NCBI RefSeq assembly: GCF_905163445.1
Contig: NC_053195.1
Span: 3,772,501 to 3,836,500, forward strand
Origin: Pararge aegeria
Lineage: Eukaryota; Arthropoda; Insecta; Lepidoptera; Nymphalidae
DNA length: 64,000 bases
Direction of reading: 5' to 3'
Shown here: in pieces, positions 44,423 through 54,326 of the stretch
How positions within the stretch are numbered: the first letter of the stretch is position 1
Layout: every line of letters begins with the position of its first letter
Program-made: the position numbers and the translations under genes
The notes under the pieces: model-generated
Database searches by the model: none
What the model was told of the DNA's origin: nothing
What the model saw: only the letters and a program-made list of their open reading frames with translations

Positions 44423-44864
44423 ATTATTGCTCTAACCAGGTTGCTCTTCTAATAATTTAAAATGACATTGTGAGATGGCGACAACAAAAAAAAAAAAAAA
44501 CACCCGGCTAAGTTTGTTGTGGGCTTCTTCTTAGACCGGGACGCGTTTGGAATCCTCGTAGCTTTAGTTTTAAGTTTACGAATGTGGTTATCGCCATCAT
44601 CTCACTACCGTGTAATTCTTATGTACGCATCAAAAGTGCCACCTGTGGGCCTACTTGAATAAAGATATTTTTGACTTTTTGACTTTTGACAAATTGGCCG
44701 ACTATTTTGGCGAGACATTAAATGTAGGTCACTCTTGTGCATCTGAAAAAAAACGGTAAGTTCGAGCGAGTACACCCATTAACTAGATATTTGCAACGTA
44801 TTCTGCAATAACTGCAATAGTATGATCGGCTACCTTCTTGCATTTATTTACATAAATATTTACT

Positions 44865-45005
44865 TTATTGCACAAAAAAAAAGAAACAACACAAAACACA
44901 AACTTATTAAATTAAAAAAAAAAAAAAATTGGTATGCAAAGGCGGTCTTATTGCTACAGCAAACTCTTCCAGACAACCCTTGGAAAAGTAATTTAAGGCA
45001 GAAAA
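44865..45005 (-). repeat. Family D LINE-tail repeat, copy D5
   Basis: Reverse orientation: AAAGGCGGTCTTATTGCTAC, CAAACTCTTCCAGACAACCC, with A-runs towards the left. Confidence 0.68.
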
Positions 45006-45009
45006 GGGT

Positions 45010-45590
45010 AGCGGCGCAATATATAAATATGAATACATACTAAAATAATAATATACATAATAAACTATATTTTATACCTATATAAAATAGAAATATAAGA
45101 ATAATAAATACAAGGTAGTATAATAATACGTTAATCAGAGGTTATTGGACAAATAAAATTGTTTGACATAAAAAATATTTTTAGTTCATTAGTGTGCATC
45201 CTTGAGAAAGACGGAGAATACTTTTGATTCAGAAAAACTTACAGTTTCAGCGGTATGCTTTGCAACGCCGAAAAAAAACAGCAAACAGATCATGGACTTT
45301 GCCATATTTGCCATATATTGCCGTCTATTGGAAAGTAAAGATACCTTTTGTCCATCTTTGTGCAAGCTATATATTTGCTAAAATCGTTGCAGTGGTTAAG
45401 TTGGCCAAAGGTAACAAATAGGCAAACTGAAATATTTTCATCTTCCCCCTATTTTCCTTACTTCTCCTACACACGAAAGCAATTAAAAATGAAGAACAGT
45501 GTTACAAATGACCCAACGTTCGGCTTCAAGTAAAAGCGAAAAGATGGATGCCCTTAATCAAGTACCTAAATCACATCGACTGGCTAAAGC
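45010..45590. other. Unassigned region
   Basis: No gene recognised. Confidence 0.45.
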
Positions 45591-45599
45591 TATTTAGTT

Positions 45600-45690
45600 T
45601 TCACTTAAAATATTTTGCCAAATTTTGGATAGAAGCAGGCGTGTTACTTTGCGGAAATCCATGATATGATATTTAATAACTCCGCAAAAA
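45600..45690 (-). mobile_element. Foldback-type element fragment, family G, copy G4
   Basis: On the minus strand the right-hand part of family G is present: GGATTTCCGCAAAGTAACA and CGCCTGCTTCTATCC, with a TTTTTGCGGAGTTATTA arm remnant. The left part is missing. Confidence 0.6.
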
Positions 45691-45704
45691 GAGAAGAGGG
45701 TTTC

Positions 45705-45880
45705 TCTTTTGAAGGGCGTGGATGCCGCTGAAATTTCAGGCACATGTTGCTTAACACCTACGCCTCAGATTAACGGACACAGGGCGACACGTTGCAGAAC
45801 ATGCGATGGATTCCCACTTCCCACTAACCACAGGTGAGCCATCTGCTTGGTCTATACATTATTCTTATAAAAAAAAAACT
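45705..45880 (+). repeat. Family E repeat, copy E3
   Basis: GAAGGGCGTGGATGCCGCTG, AACACCTACGCCTCAG and GGTGAGCCATCTGCTTGGTC, then an A-run (45,871-45,880) that looks like a retrotransposed 3' end. Confidence 0.75.
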
Positions 45881-45884
45881 TTGA

Positions 45885-46570
45885 CCGATAATGAGCAAAC
45901 GGATGTACGGACAAGCAGGTGTACAATAACTGTCCGTTTTCCATTTGGGACCTTAGAAATATTTTTTTACATCTCTCATCCCTTTTCCGAAGTAGGTTAA
46001 TCAGTCTTAGCCGAATGAATTCAACCATCAGGGGTCGTTATAATTTTACGAGTCAAAGCCCATTGAATATCTTCCTTTGGCAATTCGCAACGTCTGCGAT
46101 TTCCAGGAATTTGTAAAATGCGTGAAATTAGAAATTTTCAGGCATTTTACGACATCATTTGTCGTACAAAACATTGATTACTACAAAACGGTATTTCGGA
46201 ATACTCGTTAAACCTTAACGACACAGAATTAAAGTATCTGTCCTATTTATAGGATTCCAGATTTCAAAATAAATCTAATATTTATCATAATAGTATCAAT
46301 TTAATTCCTTGTTGTAGCGGTAATAGCCCAATGACTAAGAGTTCGGCTTCCTTTTCTGGGAGACAAAGATCGTTCCCTATCACGCAGCTCTTACATTGTT
46401 TGTTATATATTTATATATATTTTGTATATCTTCTATTTATATATTATGTATATTTTATATTTATATGTTACGTATATTTATTTCAATTATACATGTATTT
46501 GTATCTTTACATTTTGGTATTTATGTATATCTATCACTCTTGGCTCTATCCCGTTCTCTTGCTGTAAGTC
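45885..46570. other. Unassigned, with low-complexity TA-rich tract
   Basis: The stretch 46,385-46,530 is TAT/TTTATAT-rich. It produces several Tyr/Ile-rich frames that I do not consider genes. Confidence 0.5.
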
Positions 46571-46574
46571 CTAT

Positions 46575-46700
46575 CTACAAAGGTTGCCTGTAAGAGATTG
46601 CTTGCAGCAATAAGGCCGCCTTTGCATGTCTACATTGTGTACTGTATACTCCTTACTGTTTCTTTTCCTGTGTGTTATACTTGCAATAAAGTGTTTCTTC
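46575..46700 (+). repeat. Family D LINE-tail repeat, copy D6
   Basis: AAGGTTGCCTGTAAGAGATT, GCAATAAGGCCGCCTTTGCA and TACTTGCAATAAAGTGTTTC. Confidence 0.72.
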
Positions 46701-46734
46701 TTCTTTTCTTCTCTTACTTATATGATATATCACA

Positions 46735-46915
46735 TGCTTTAACGGTGAAAGAAAACATCGCGAGGAAACCTGCATGCCTGAAAGTTGTAGAAATAATGTT
46801 TTCAAGGGCGTGGGAAATATCTGCACTCGGCCAGCTGAGTGGAAAATGGCCTAAAACTTTATCATTCTGGGAGGATACCTGTGCCCTGCAGTGCGAAAAT
46901 AGGTTTTAATAATAA
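46735..46915 (+). repeat. Family C SINE, copy C7 (head lost)
   Basis: AACATCGCGAGGAAACCTGC, TTTTCAAGGGCGTGGGAAAT, GGAGGATACCTGTGCCCTGC. Confidence 0.72.
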
Positions 46916-47036
46916 CCAGTCTGTTTTACTAATGTTGGGTTATCATTTTCTGGACAGTCCAAAACGCTTTATGGTATGTAGATCCCGGGTTCATTTTCCA
47001 GCAGGGCCAATTTCAGAATTATTATAATTTCAGAAT

Positions 47037-47136
47037 TTTCTCTGGTCTGGTCGGAGCGTTCCGCCGTGGCAAATTACCACCCTACAAAGACGATAAGCGA
47101 TTTGGAGTTCCGGTGCGATGTGCGTAGAAACCGATT
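47037..47136 (+). repeat. Family B SINE fragment, copy B7
   Basis: TCTCTGGTCTGGTCGGAGC, CAAATTACCACCCTACAAAG, TTCCGGTGCGATGTGCGTAG. The 3' half is absent. Confidence 0.7.
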
Positions 47137-47139
47137 CAT

Positions 47140-47470
47140 TCATTTACAGCTGGCGTCATTAACAGTTATTGATGTACCTAAATTTTAATAATAACAAATT
47201 ATCCTCATGCACTTTCAAGAAGAACCTTGTATTCTCACTTCCTTCTTGCTCTAACTTGTCAACATATCGACTTGTTTTGGCACAGAGATCGTCAGGAAGA
47301 TAGGCACGTAGGCTTTAACTAGTTAATGGAGAGACACAAAACAGTGTTTACCTTGTGTAAATATTGCACTGTTCTGTATTCAGAACAGTGTCTTATTACT
47401 CTCTGCAAAGCTTTTCAAATAACCCCGCAAGCTACGCCGCGGGTAAAAGATAGTGCTTAAGTAATTTATT
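47140..47470. other. Unassigned region with small hairpin
   Basis: An ACACTGTTCTGAATACAGAACAGTGT-like inverted pair lies at about 47,367-47,392. Nothing else is recognised. Confidence 0.5.
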
Positions 47471-47471
47471 A

Positions 47472-47660
47472 TGAAAATTTAACTTAATATGTTGTACTCC
47501 GCGAAAAGCAGGATATTATGTATGGTGTAATTTATAACCTCTTTAACCTTCATACTTCACACCAAACTTATCTTCGGCAATGTACTCTCTACGCAAGTTT
47601 AATTTTCTTCATACATCATGGTATTCCGTGTAACGCCTGCTTCTGTACAATATCTAGAAT
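47472..47660 (+). mobile_element. Foldback-type element, family G, copy G3
   Basis: TATGAAAATTTAACTTAATA, TTGTACTCCGCGAAAAGCAG, AAGTTTAATTTTCTTCATAC, then ATCATGGTATTCCGTGTAAC and GCCTGCTTCTG. A large part of the middle is deleted relative to G2. Confidence 0.72.
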
Positions 47661-48144
47661 AATTTGCAAAAATTATGCTATTCAATCACGTTTTTACTCA
47701 AAATATTTGTTGTACCCACGCGTAATGAGTTCAAAAGCTTTCACTTTTACCTTCTTTTTACGTGGGTATGTCCTCCGAGTGCCAGAGAGAACAGTATATC
47801 GATACAGCCGAGTATTAGTATAAACATGCGTAAACATGTAAATAGGCAGCTATACTAGTCGCTAGTCTGGCGCAAGGACGTATCTGACGTCAGACAAAAG
47901 CTTATACTTTTACCCAAATTAAATCAAGGCCTACTTTGAGGTTTACTTAACTATAGGTAAAGCACCAGTAATTAGATCAAGCCTTAACTCGTTAGCCAAT
48001 TAAGCCCATTAGGTCAATATAGGGCAGTAATTGATTCCCTGTATTAAGTATCTCGATAATACATGACATGTTATAGATGAGGTTCTCCTACATGTACATA
48101 AAATAGAGCTAGTTATGGCAGCACTATAGCTTTTTGTGACAGAG

Positions 48145-48345
48145 CTTGTCCGAAGAAGTACTAGCACCATGCCTATGTCCACGGCCAAGTAGCATCGTTG
48201 TCTTCCAAACTGAAAGGCGTGGTTTCCGGTGTAATTACAGATGCATGACGCTTAACGCCTACGTCTAGAATTGATGGACACAGGGATGCACTCTGTAGAA
48301 CGTGTCTTTTGCATGCATACGTGTCTTTTGAAGTATTGCAAGGTT
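48145..48345 (+). repeat. Family E repeat, copy E4
   Basis: TTGTGACAGAGCTTGTCCG, AAGGCGTGGTTTCCGGTGTA, CGCTTAACGCCTACGTC. Confidence 0.75.
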
Positions 48346-48385
48346 GCCTGGAAACCTAAGATAGAACAATGATTGTTAAATAGTA

Positions 48386-48545
48386 AAAATATGTTGGAAA
48401 AGAGCAACTGCTTAGTTTCTTGCCGGCTTCTTCTCGGTAGAATCTACCTTCAAAACCGGTGGTATAGTCACTACAAACAGACATACATGACGTTTCGAAA
48501 GTGCTTATATTAGGCCTACATGAAATAAATGAATTTGGAATTTAT
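48386..48545 (+). repeat. Family F repeat, copy F2
   Basis: TTCTTGCCGGCTTCTTCTCG, GGTAGAATCTACCTTC, CGAAAGTGCTTATATTAGGC and CTACATGAAATAAATGAATT. Confidence 0.82.
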
Positions 48546-48605
48546 GATTTTTTTGGCACTATTTATAGGCTATTGGTTTCCGCTTAACCGAAGGTGGAAC
48601 CTCTG

Positions 48606-48712
48606 CTCAGTCAAATTCAAATTTAAAGTTCATTTATTTATAGTAAGTCTAATATAAGCACTTTTGAAACGTATGTCTGCTTGTAGTGACACTACCATCG
48701 GTTTGAGAATTT
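48606..48712 (-). repeat. Family F repeat fragment, copy F3
   Basis: Reverse orientation: TCAAATTCAAATTTAAAGTT (tail), TAAGCACTTTTGAAACGTAT, GTGACACTACCATCGGTTTG. F2 and F3 face each other tail to tail. Confidence 0.75.
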
Positions 48713-48714
48713 TG

Positions 48715-49730
48715 GTCGTAGGTTGCCTGTCATTCAGTCGTAACAGATCCAAACAAAGTAAGCTTAAAATTTGGTCCCTTTTGCTATTGATGTAACTTTC
48801 TGCAATCTAAGACGAATTCGGACGGTAATAAAGCAACTAATTTGTGTGATTACGTTCCATAATACAGTTTACGAGTGCCGGGATCGGCGCGGTCAGCTTA
48901 ATAGCTCATTATTGGATAACGATTACATAGGCCACTGTGTTATTGACCCAACAAAGCAAGGCCTCTGTCTATACTTGTCTCAGATTTCAGAGAAAGAGAA
49001 TTTGGAAATTAAGAGCACAGTATCTTCAAATTTACAAATATATTTTAATAGATACCAGTATTAAAACTGTCCATGTGATGAAGAGTATTATGACTTTGTT
49101 TATTATTTATGTACCTACAAAATACAATTCCTAATAAATATGATATACATAGGAAAGCTTGGGTCTATTAGATCTCTTTCAGCTACCGAATGCAATTTTC
49201 GATGAAATGGACCATAATTTTTGTCTTAAATAATCATAGAAACATCAGATGGTATCCGTGTATTAGACAAACTGCATTTGGGTGCTTATAAACTTAATTA
49301 AATATTAATTTGAATTATATTTTATTTATGTTAGATATTTTTATTAATTATTTAAAATTTTACAAAAAACGTATAACTTAACTAGTTACTGTATAACTAA
49401 ACTAGTTACTGTAAAGGTCATGCCCGCGTGCAACGTTGGCAATAATTCTAGCTGTATATTACTCTAAATTATTTTTTATATTACTCTGAACAGGCTGGGA
49501 AAAAAATTAGCCAGCCATCAGATGAGGCAATTCACCGCGGTGAAATGTCTCGCAAGAATTTTTCGCACGTCGACTGGATGGCCCCTGGTGGTCCAAGGCA
49601 AAGGGAACAAAAATGTAACTCTCTATTACACAGGCATAATTACGCTTTTTTTAGCCATCTCAGCTGCGGCTCCCGGTCTTAACGGTGTCTCCCTTGTTTT
49701 TTACAATTCCAGTGAAAACCGTTTGTTTTC
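48715..49730. other. Unassigned region
   Basis: No gene supported. The 97- and 79-codon frames here carry no recognisable domain. Confidence 0.45.
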
Positions 49731-49732
49731 CT

Positions 49733-49850
49733 GTAGGTCTAGCATGCGCACCACGAGATAGTTATCTCTACCCGTTAGTCGTATTTTTTCTATAGAAATT
49801 GACGAGATAATGGGTAGACATAACTCTCGTGGCGCGCATACTAGCCCTAC
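49733..49850. mobile_element. 118-bp imperfect hairpin, MITE-like
   Basis: About 50-bp arms: the left begins GTAGGTCTAGCATGCGCACC and the right, reversed, begins GTAGGGCTAGTATGCGCGCC. Both continue with CACGAGA and a CTACCC block. The loop is short. This looks like a tiny non-autonomous DNA element. Confidence 0.7.
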
Positions 49851-49884
49851 TGGAATGCAAATGAGCCTATGTTACTCTCTCTCG

Positions 49885-50030
49885 GTAGAGGCTTCTTCTC
49901 GGTAGAATCTGCCTTCCGAACCGGTGGTAGAGTCACTACACACGGACAGACTTGACGTTTCAAAAGTGCTTGTATTAGGCCTACTTGAAATAAATGAATT
50001 TTGAATTTTGAATTTTGAATTTCTCTATTT
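49885..50030 (+). repeat. Family F repeat, copy F4 with intact tail
   Basis: GGCTTCTTCTCGGTAGAATC, CCGAACCGGTGGTAGAGTCA, TTAGGCCTACTTGAAATAAA and three TGAATTT-type tail repeats. It is the best view of the family's 3' end. Confidence 0.85.
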
Positions 50031-50475
50031 CATTTCCAACTAACTCTATGCTAAAACTCAAATTAATTAGTTGGTTAGTTAGGGCGTGAAGGACGGACAT
50101 AAATACAAACACACTTTCGCATTCATAATATTAGTTATGATTATGATTGTTTCACCATTGTAGACGGCTACTCTATAAAATGATCTGTCGTTCCCGATTA
50201 TTTTACGGGGAAATAATTATTAAATCCGCTAATCAGTGTGTCAGCGTGTGGGACTACGCTCAAAATCCCCTACGAGAGAGAAGGTCTGTGCTCAGCATGG
50301 AGATGTTATTTGGCTGAGAGTTACGGTAATGAAAATAATACGAGGTGTATTTAAAAAGAGCAAGGTTCAAGACTGAAAAGGGAACTTTCACTATTGGTTG
50401 GCCATTTTCCTATTTTATTTGAACAAGCTGTATTATACTGCATTTTGGTTGTTTATGTTGAGAAACTTTGGGCAC
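50031..50475. other. Unassigned region
   Basis: Nothing recognised with confidence. Confidence 0.45.
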
Positions 50476-50479
50476 CTTT

Positions 50480-50660
50480 ATCATAACAGCCCAATACCGG
50501 CCCACTACAGCGCCCGGGACTCCTCCCACAATGAGTAGGAGTTAATGCCGTAGTCCACCACCTTGGCCCAGAATTGGTAGACGTCATAAACCTTTGAAGA
50601 GAACTCTCAAGTATGCAGGTTTTCTCACAATGTTTTCCTTCACCGTTAGTTAAACATATG
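50480..50660 (-). repeat. Family C SINE, copy C8
   Basis: Reverse orientation: CAATACCGGCCCACTACAGC, GCCGTAGTCCACCACCTTGG, CAGGTTTTCTCACAATGTTT. Confidence 0.75.
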
Positions 50661-50978
50661 CCTACACAAGCCCAACTCGAAAGCTGATGTCTACAAAAGT
50701 ATTGAAAGACTGTGGTGGGACTAATTAAATAACTAGGTCGTGAGCTCTAAATTTCAGTAGCCTTTTTACCTCAATTTAAGAGGCATTCCTTCCCTAGGGG
50801 TCCTATTATACAAACCTACAAACGATACTGGGTAATTGGATCATGCCCAAATCTAATCAATTAAGATAATTACGTTCACTTATTTGATTCACTATTCCGT
50901 CCCATCTATTCTCCTTAAGTTCCAACTAAAGTCCAAATAGAAGCTTTTATATAGTTGTGTATTTCACGCTATTGGTTT
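50661..50978. other. Unassigned region
   Basis: No gene or repeat recognised. Confidence 0.45.
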
Positions 50979-50979
50979 C

Positions 50980-51045
50980 CTGGAAAAGATCTCTACGTAG
51001 CGGTAAGGCCGCGAAATTGTATACGCTGTGTTGTGTTTCTTTCTT
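50980..51045 (+). repeat. Family D fragment, copy D7
   Basis: TTCCTGGAAAAGATCTCTAC, GTAGCGGTAAGGCCGCGAAA. Confidence 0.6.
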
Positions 51046-51049
51046 ATGC

Positions 51050-51440
51050 CCGAAGCAAAAACGAAGGAGTGTAAGTTTGACGTGTCTGTGTTCGTATGTA
51101 TGATGCATTCAGATTCTGGCATAACAGATTTTGATTTTGAGATTATTTTTTTTTTGAAATGTTTATTAGTTAGAATTTTTTTTAACTAAGTTTGATGAAA
51201 ATCGGTCCAGGATGGTCGACGCCACATAATTGTGATTTACTATATTTTTTTACACCTCCCACGATATGTGTATCAAATGAAAGGGTTTGACTAGTAAAAT
51301 ACTATATTTATGTCAAATTTTCAAATCCAAGATGGTCGCCATCACATAATGGCGAATTACATATTTTATCACACCTCCCCCGGTATGGGTATCAAATGAA
51401 AGAGCTTGACTAGTTGAACAATGTACACTATAGTAAATGT
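51050..51440 (+). repeat. Family J repeat, copy J2
   Basis: CCCGAAGCAAAAACGAAGG, AAAATCGGTCCAGGATGGTC, then two in-line repeats of a roughly 105-bp block, each with AAGATGGTCGCC-like sequence, CACCTCCC and GTATCAAATGAAAG followed by TTGACTAGT. No ORF. Confidence 0.65.
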
Positions 51441-51589
51441 CGGGGTTTATTAAATTTTTAATTAATGTTCGATTTTATTCTGTATTTTTGTTTCGTGTGC
51501 AATATATTAAAAACCTCTAACGTTAATCTAATCTAGTGTTTTCATTCAATCATTCCATGTAGTCCATAATATAAAACCAAGAACAACAA

Positions 51590-51915
51590 GCGTTTTATGA
51601 CCTCCTAGCGTAGCGATGAGTACTTTGGTTTTCAGTGGGAGGCCTCGAGTTCGATCCCCGTAGGGGCAATTCATAATTTCTGAAATTTCTCTGGTCTCAT
51701 CTGGTCGAAGGCTTTGGCTGTGGCTAGATACCACCCTAATGAGAAAGACTTGCCGCTAAGCGATTAAGCGTGCCGGTACGATGACGCGTAGAAACCGATT
51801 AGGGGTGAGTGTATTAAATAAATACCCCTGCCATACCCCTAAAAAGTTCACCCGTTACCATCCGAGACGGCATCATCACTAAGAAGCAGGTAAGGTTAGG
51901 GGCTATAGATTAAAA
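51590..51915 (+). repeat. Family B SINE, copy B8, full length with tRNA-like head
   Basis: The head has AGCGATGAGTACTTTGG and the B-box-like GAGTTCGATCCCCG. The body has TTTCTCTGGTCTCATCTGG, ACTTGCCGCTAAGCGATTA and GTAGAAACCGATTAGGGG. The 3' end is CATCATCACTAAGAAGCAGG followed by GGGGCTATAG. It shows family B to be a tRNA-derived SINE. An 11-codon-scale insertion with TGAGTGTATTAAATAAATAC interrupts the body. Confidence 0.82.
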
Positions 51916-51954
51916 AAAAAGAGAAGAAGAATAAAAAAAGACGCAGACAGAAGC

Positions 51955-52025
51955 ATTAGATATACAAAAGGCGGCCTTATCGCTTAGCAGCGATTTCTGC
52001 CAGGCAACCTTAGGAAAGGAATAAA
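51955..52025 (-). repeat. Family D LINE-tail repeat, copy D8
   Basis: Reverse orientation: AAAGGCGGCCTTATCGCTTA, GCAGCGATTTCTGCCAGGCA, ACCTTAGG. Confidence 0.75.
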
Positions 52026-52029
52026 GACG

Positions 52030-52740
52030 ATAATAGACTGCAAATTGTGCTTAATTTAAAAATAAACATACGAATAACTCCATACTAACACTCACTTGTA
52101 CGGTTCCGAAAAAAAAGAGTTAAAAACACGTTCGCATGTGCTTTCAAATTTACGACTAACGCACAAGAGGTGTCCTTGTACAAGAGTCGTGTGTTTGGTC
52201 ATGAATATGCACGCCAACATAGACTGACCTTCGCTAGTATGTTATTTGTAAGCCGGCAATCGGACAGTCCTTATCGATTTCCAAATACATGAAAGTAAAA
52301 TGTACCTGATTTACAACACTGAAGCTAATATTTATTCAAACTTCTTTCTACAGCAAGCACTCCGAACGGGACGACTAGAAGGTAAAGTAGAATAAACTAC
52401 TTTATCTTGTTGAACATTAATTCCATTTTACAACTACCGTACAAAATTCTGATGCTCTTAAACGACTGCAAACTAGCAAATAATTGTACAAAGGATACTT
52501 GTCCATGTTGACGGGAAATAAACTTTCTAAATGAAAATATTTAACAATGATAATTATAAGACCACCTCCTAATCTGGTTACAGCGCCCTCACAGGGTTCT
52601 ATTTAAAATGAAGGTATACATTAAATTGGCATTATCTTTGCTCCTGACATCTATATGACATTGTAATTGTAATCGACATAAGGCAGTCTAAATTACTATA
52701 GTTTACATTAAAGACGACTTGTTATAAAATTATCCCTTTA
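52030..52740. other. Unassigned region
   Basis: Nothing recognised. Confidence 0.45.
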
Positions 52741-52741
52741 A

Positions 52742-52790
52742 TAAATGGCGGCCTTATCGCTTAGTAGCGATAAAGCCGCCATTACGTTGG
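52742..52790. repeat. Family D hairpin core, copy D9
   Basis: GGCGGCCTTATCGCTTAGTA followed by GCGATAAAGCCGCC. Both arms of a family D hairpin, with no tail on either side. Confidence 0.65.
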
Positions 52791-52859
52791 CGGTAAAGAC
52801 TTTGATATTCGAAATTGACTTCTCGTACGTGATGGTAACCCGACTGTCGGTCTGTGGAA

Positions 52860-53035
52860 AATCATCGCCTCAAATGCCGTCCTGTGTCCATCAATTTGAG
52901 GCGCAGGTGTTAAGCCTCAAGGACGTCGGCAACCACGCCCTACAGACCGGACCACAGCATTGCAGCAATGCTACTTAGTGCCAAAGCATGGCGATAGAAC
53001 TTCCCCGGGAGAGCTCTGTCACAAAATGCTCTTAT
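52860..53035 (-). repeat. Family E repeat, copy E5
   Basis: Reverse orientation: TTTGAGGCGCAGGTGTTAAG, GGCAACCACGCCCTACAG, AACTTCCCCGGGAGAGCTCT. Confidence 0.75.
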
Positions 53036-53039
53036 ACTT

Positions 53040-53775
53040 CTGTCAACTGCTAAATTTTATGAAATGACTATCCGCCTGTTCGAGAAACACTATTAAAGAG
53101 GAATGGTTTTTGATGATTCAATTTTAAATAATATTCTTAATTCTGTGGTGAAATCGAGACTCGTATTGCGAATGATTCACGCGCGTGAAACAAAACGCGC
53201 GACTACAGTTTACACAATCTCGCGACCTGAGCTCAACTCAAAACGTCTCTGAGGTGAACCAATTCTGAGCTGTCTCTTATTATGAGTGGGCAAAACCCGC
53301 AACCCTACCGTTGAAACACGAGCGTTATTTTATATCTGAAAAGGGTGTGAATAAAATTCATAAAACCTGAAACAATATATTATTTTAGATGTGACAAATC
53401 GTATATTGTAGAGGGCATTTTGACATTAAATAAATCCTCAAAAGGGTTCTCGGATTAAAGGGCTCTGGGCAAGTAAAGCTTTGGATGTTGGAAAAAGGTG
53501 TGTATATAAGGATTTACTGAACACTGTATTTAAATAAAATAGTGTAACAAAATTGTATATCGCCCTAGGATAAGACAATGTGTTGTAAGAAAACTTGAAA
53601 TTAATTGGGAACATTATTATTGTCACGATACGTAAAGTAACAAGAAGTATGTCTGATTAAATACGAAACAAAAACACGGCAGCCTTATCGGTAGTTCAAA
53701 AGTTTTCTTTCGTTGGGAATCCTAGCAAAGGACATGAGATGTTTAGACGAATGGTTAAGATTTACCCAAATTAAT
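53040..53775. other. Unassigned region
   Basis: No gene recognised. Confidence 0.45.
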
Positions 53776-53786
53776 ATTTAAATATA

Positions 53787-54188
53787 CAACGTGTAACAGA
53801 ATTACGAAATAATATTTAAGGATAAATAAGTATATTTCATAAGGAAACCCTGTAAAAATATTAAATCAAAAGAAGCATACTTATTTTTTCATACAAACGA
53901 ATTCAAAACATTCTAAGTGTTTACTTATGACAACCCTATTAAAGATAAAATACCGACACGCGCATAGCATCTTCGCTACACGACGCGTACCTAATAAAGT
54001 GACAGGGGACAAATTATTTTAATTTTGCATGTGATGTTTTGGCTGTATCTGATTTATTTCATTAAAAACTTTAGTAGTTGTTTACTCAAAAACTATTAGG
54101 TTTACGGTTTCACAGATAAGTCTCGGAGATGTTACATAATTTACCTCTAAAGCATGTGAAGTATTATTTCGGTTTTCATTTACACGTT
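53787..54188 (-). mobile_element. MITE-like element, family H, copy H2
   Basis: A 402-bp unit with terminal inverted repeats of about 30 bp: AACGTGTAACAGAATTACG at the left, AACGTGTAAATGAAAACCG reading in from the right. It is flanked by AAATATA at 53,780-53,786 and 54,189-54,195, a probable 7-8-bp target duplication. It is an inverted, diverged copy of 7369-7780. The TIR and duplication length suggest a hAT- or P-like DNA transposon derivative. Non-coding. Confidence 0.75.
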
Positions 54189-54326
54189 AAATATAACTTA
54201 ATACATAAATAACAAATAATAGGTAAATATAATAAATCTTTTACTTTTAATTCTATTATCATGACACAGCTTCAAATATAAGGCTGGAAGTATATGCCCA
54301 GTTATAAATATAATAACATTTGACAC

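Larger units (their letters stand above)
40800..44690 (+). mobile_element. CR1-like LINE copy 2, nearly complete
   Basis: The element holds a decayed ORF1, an EN-RT ORF2 and a 3' UTR with an internal A-run, the motif GGGCCTACTTGAATAAAG and terminal TTTTGAC repeats at about 44,670-44,690. From 42,048 it is nearly identical to copy 1. Its left boundary is approximate, set where ORF1 similarity begins. Apart from one stop codon in the endonuclease and the broken ORF1, it could be a source for truncated copies such as 14.6 kb. I could not define a target duplication. Confidence 0.88.

Noticed and set aside
46331..46613. Three overlapping Tyr/Ile/Phe-rich frames, membrane-protein-like
   Set aside because: They arise from a low-complexity TAT-rich tract, and all three frames look equally hydrophobic.
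49522..49761. 79-codon ORF with a hydrophobic stretch
   Set aside because: Its 3' part runs into the MITE-like hairpin and no family is recognisable.
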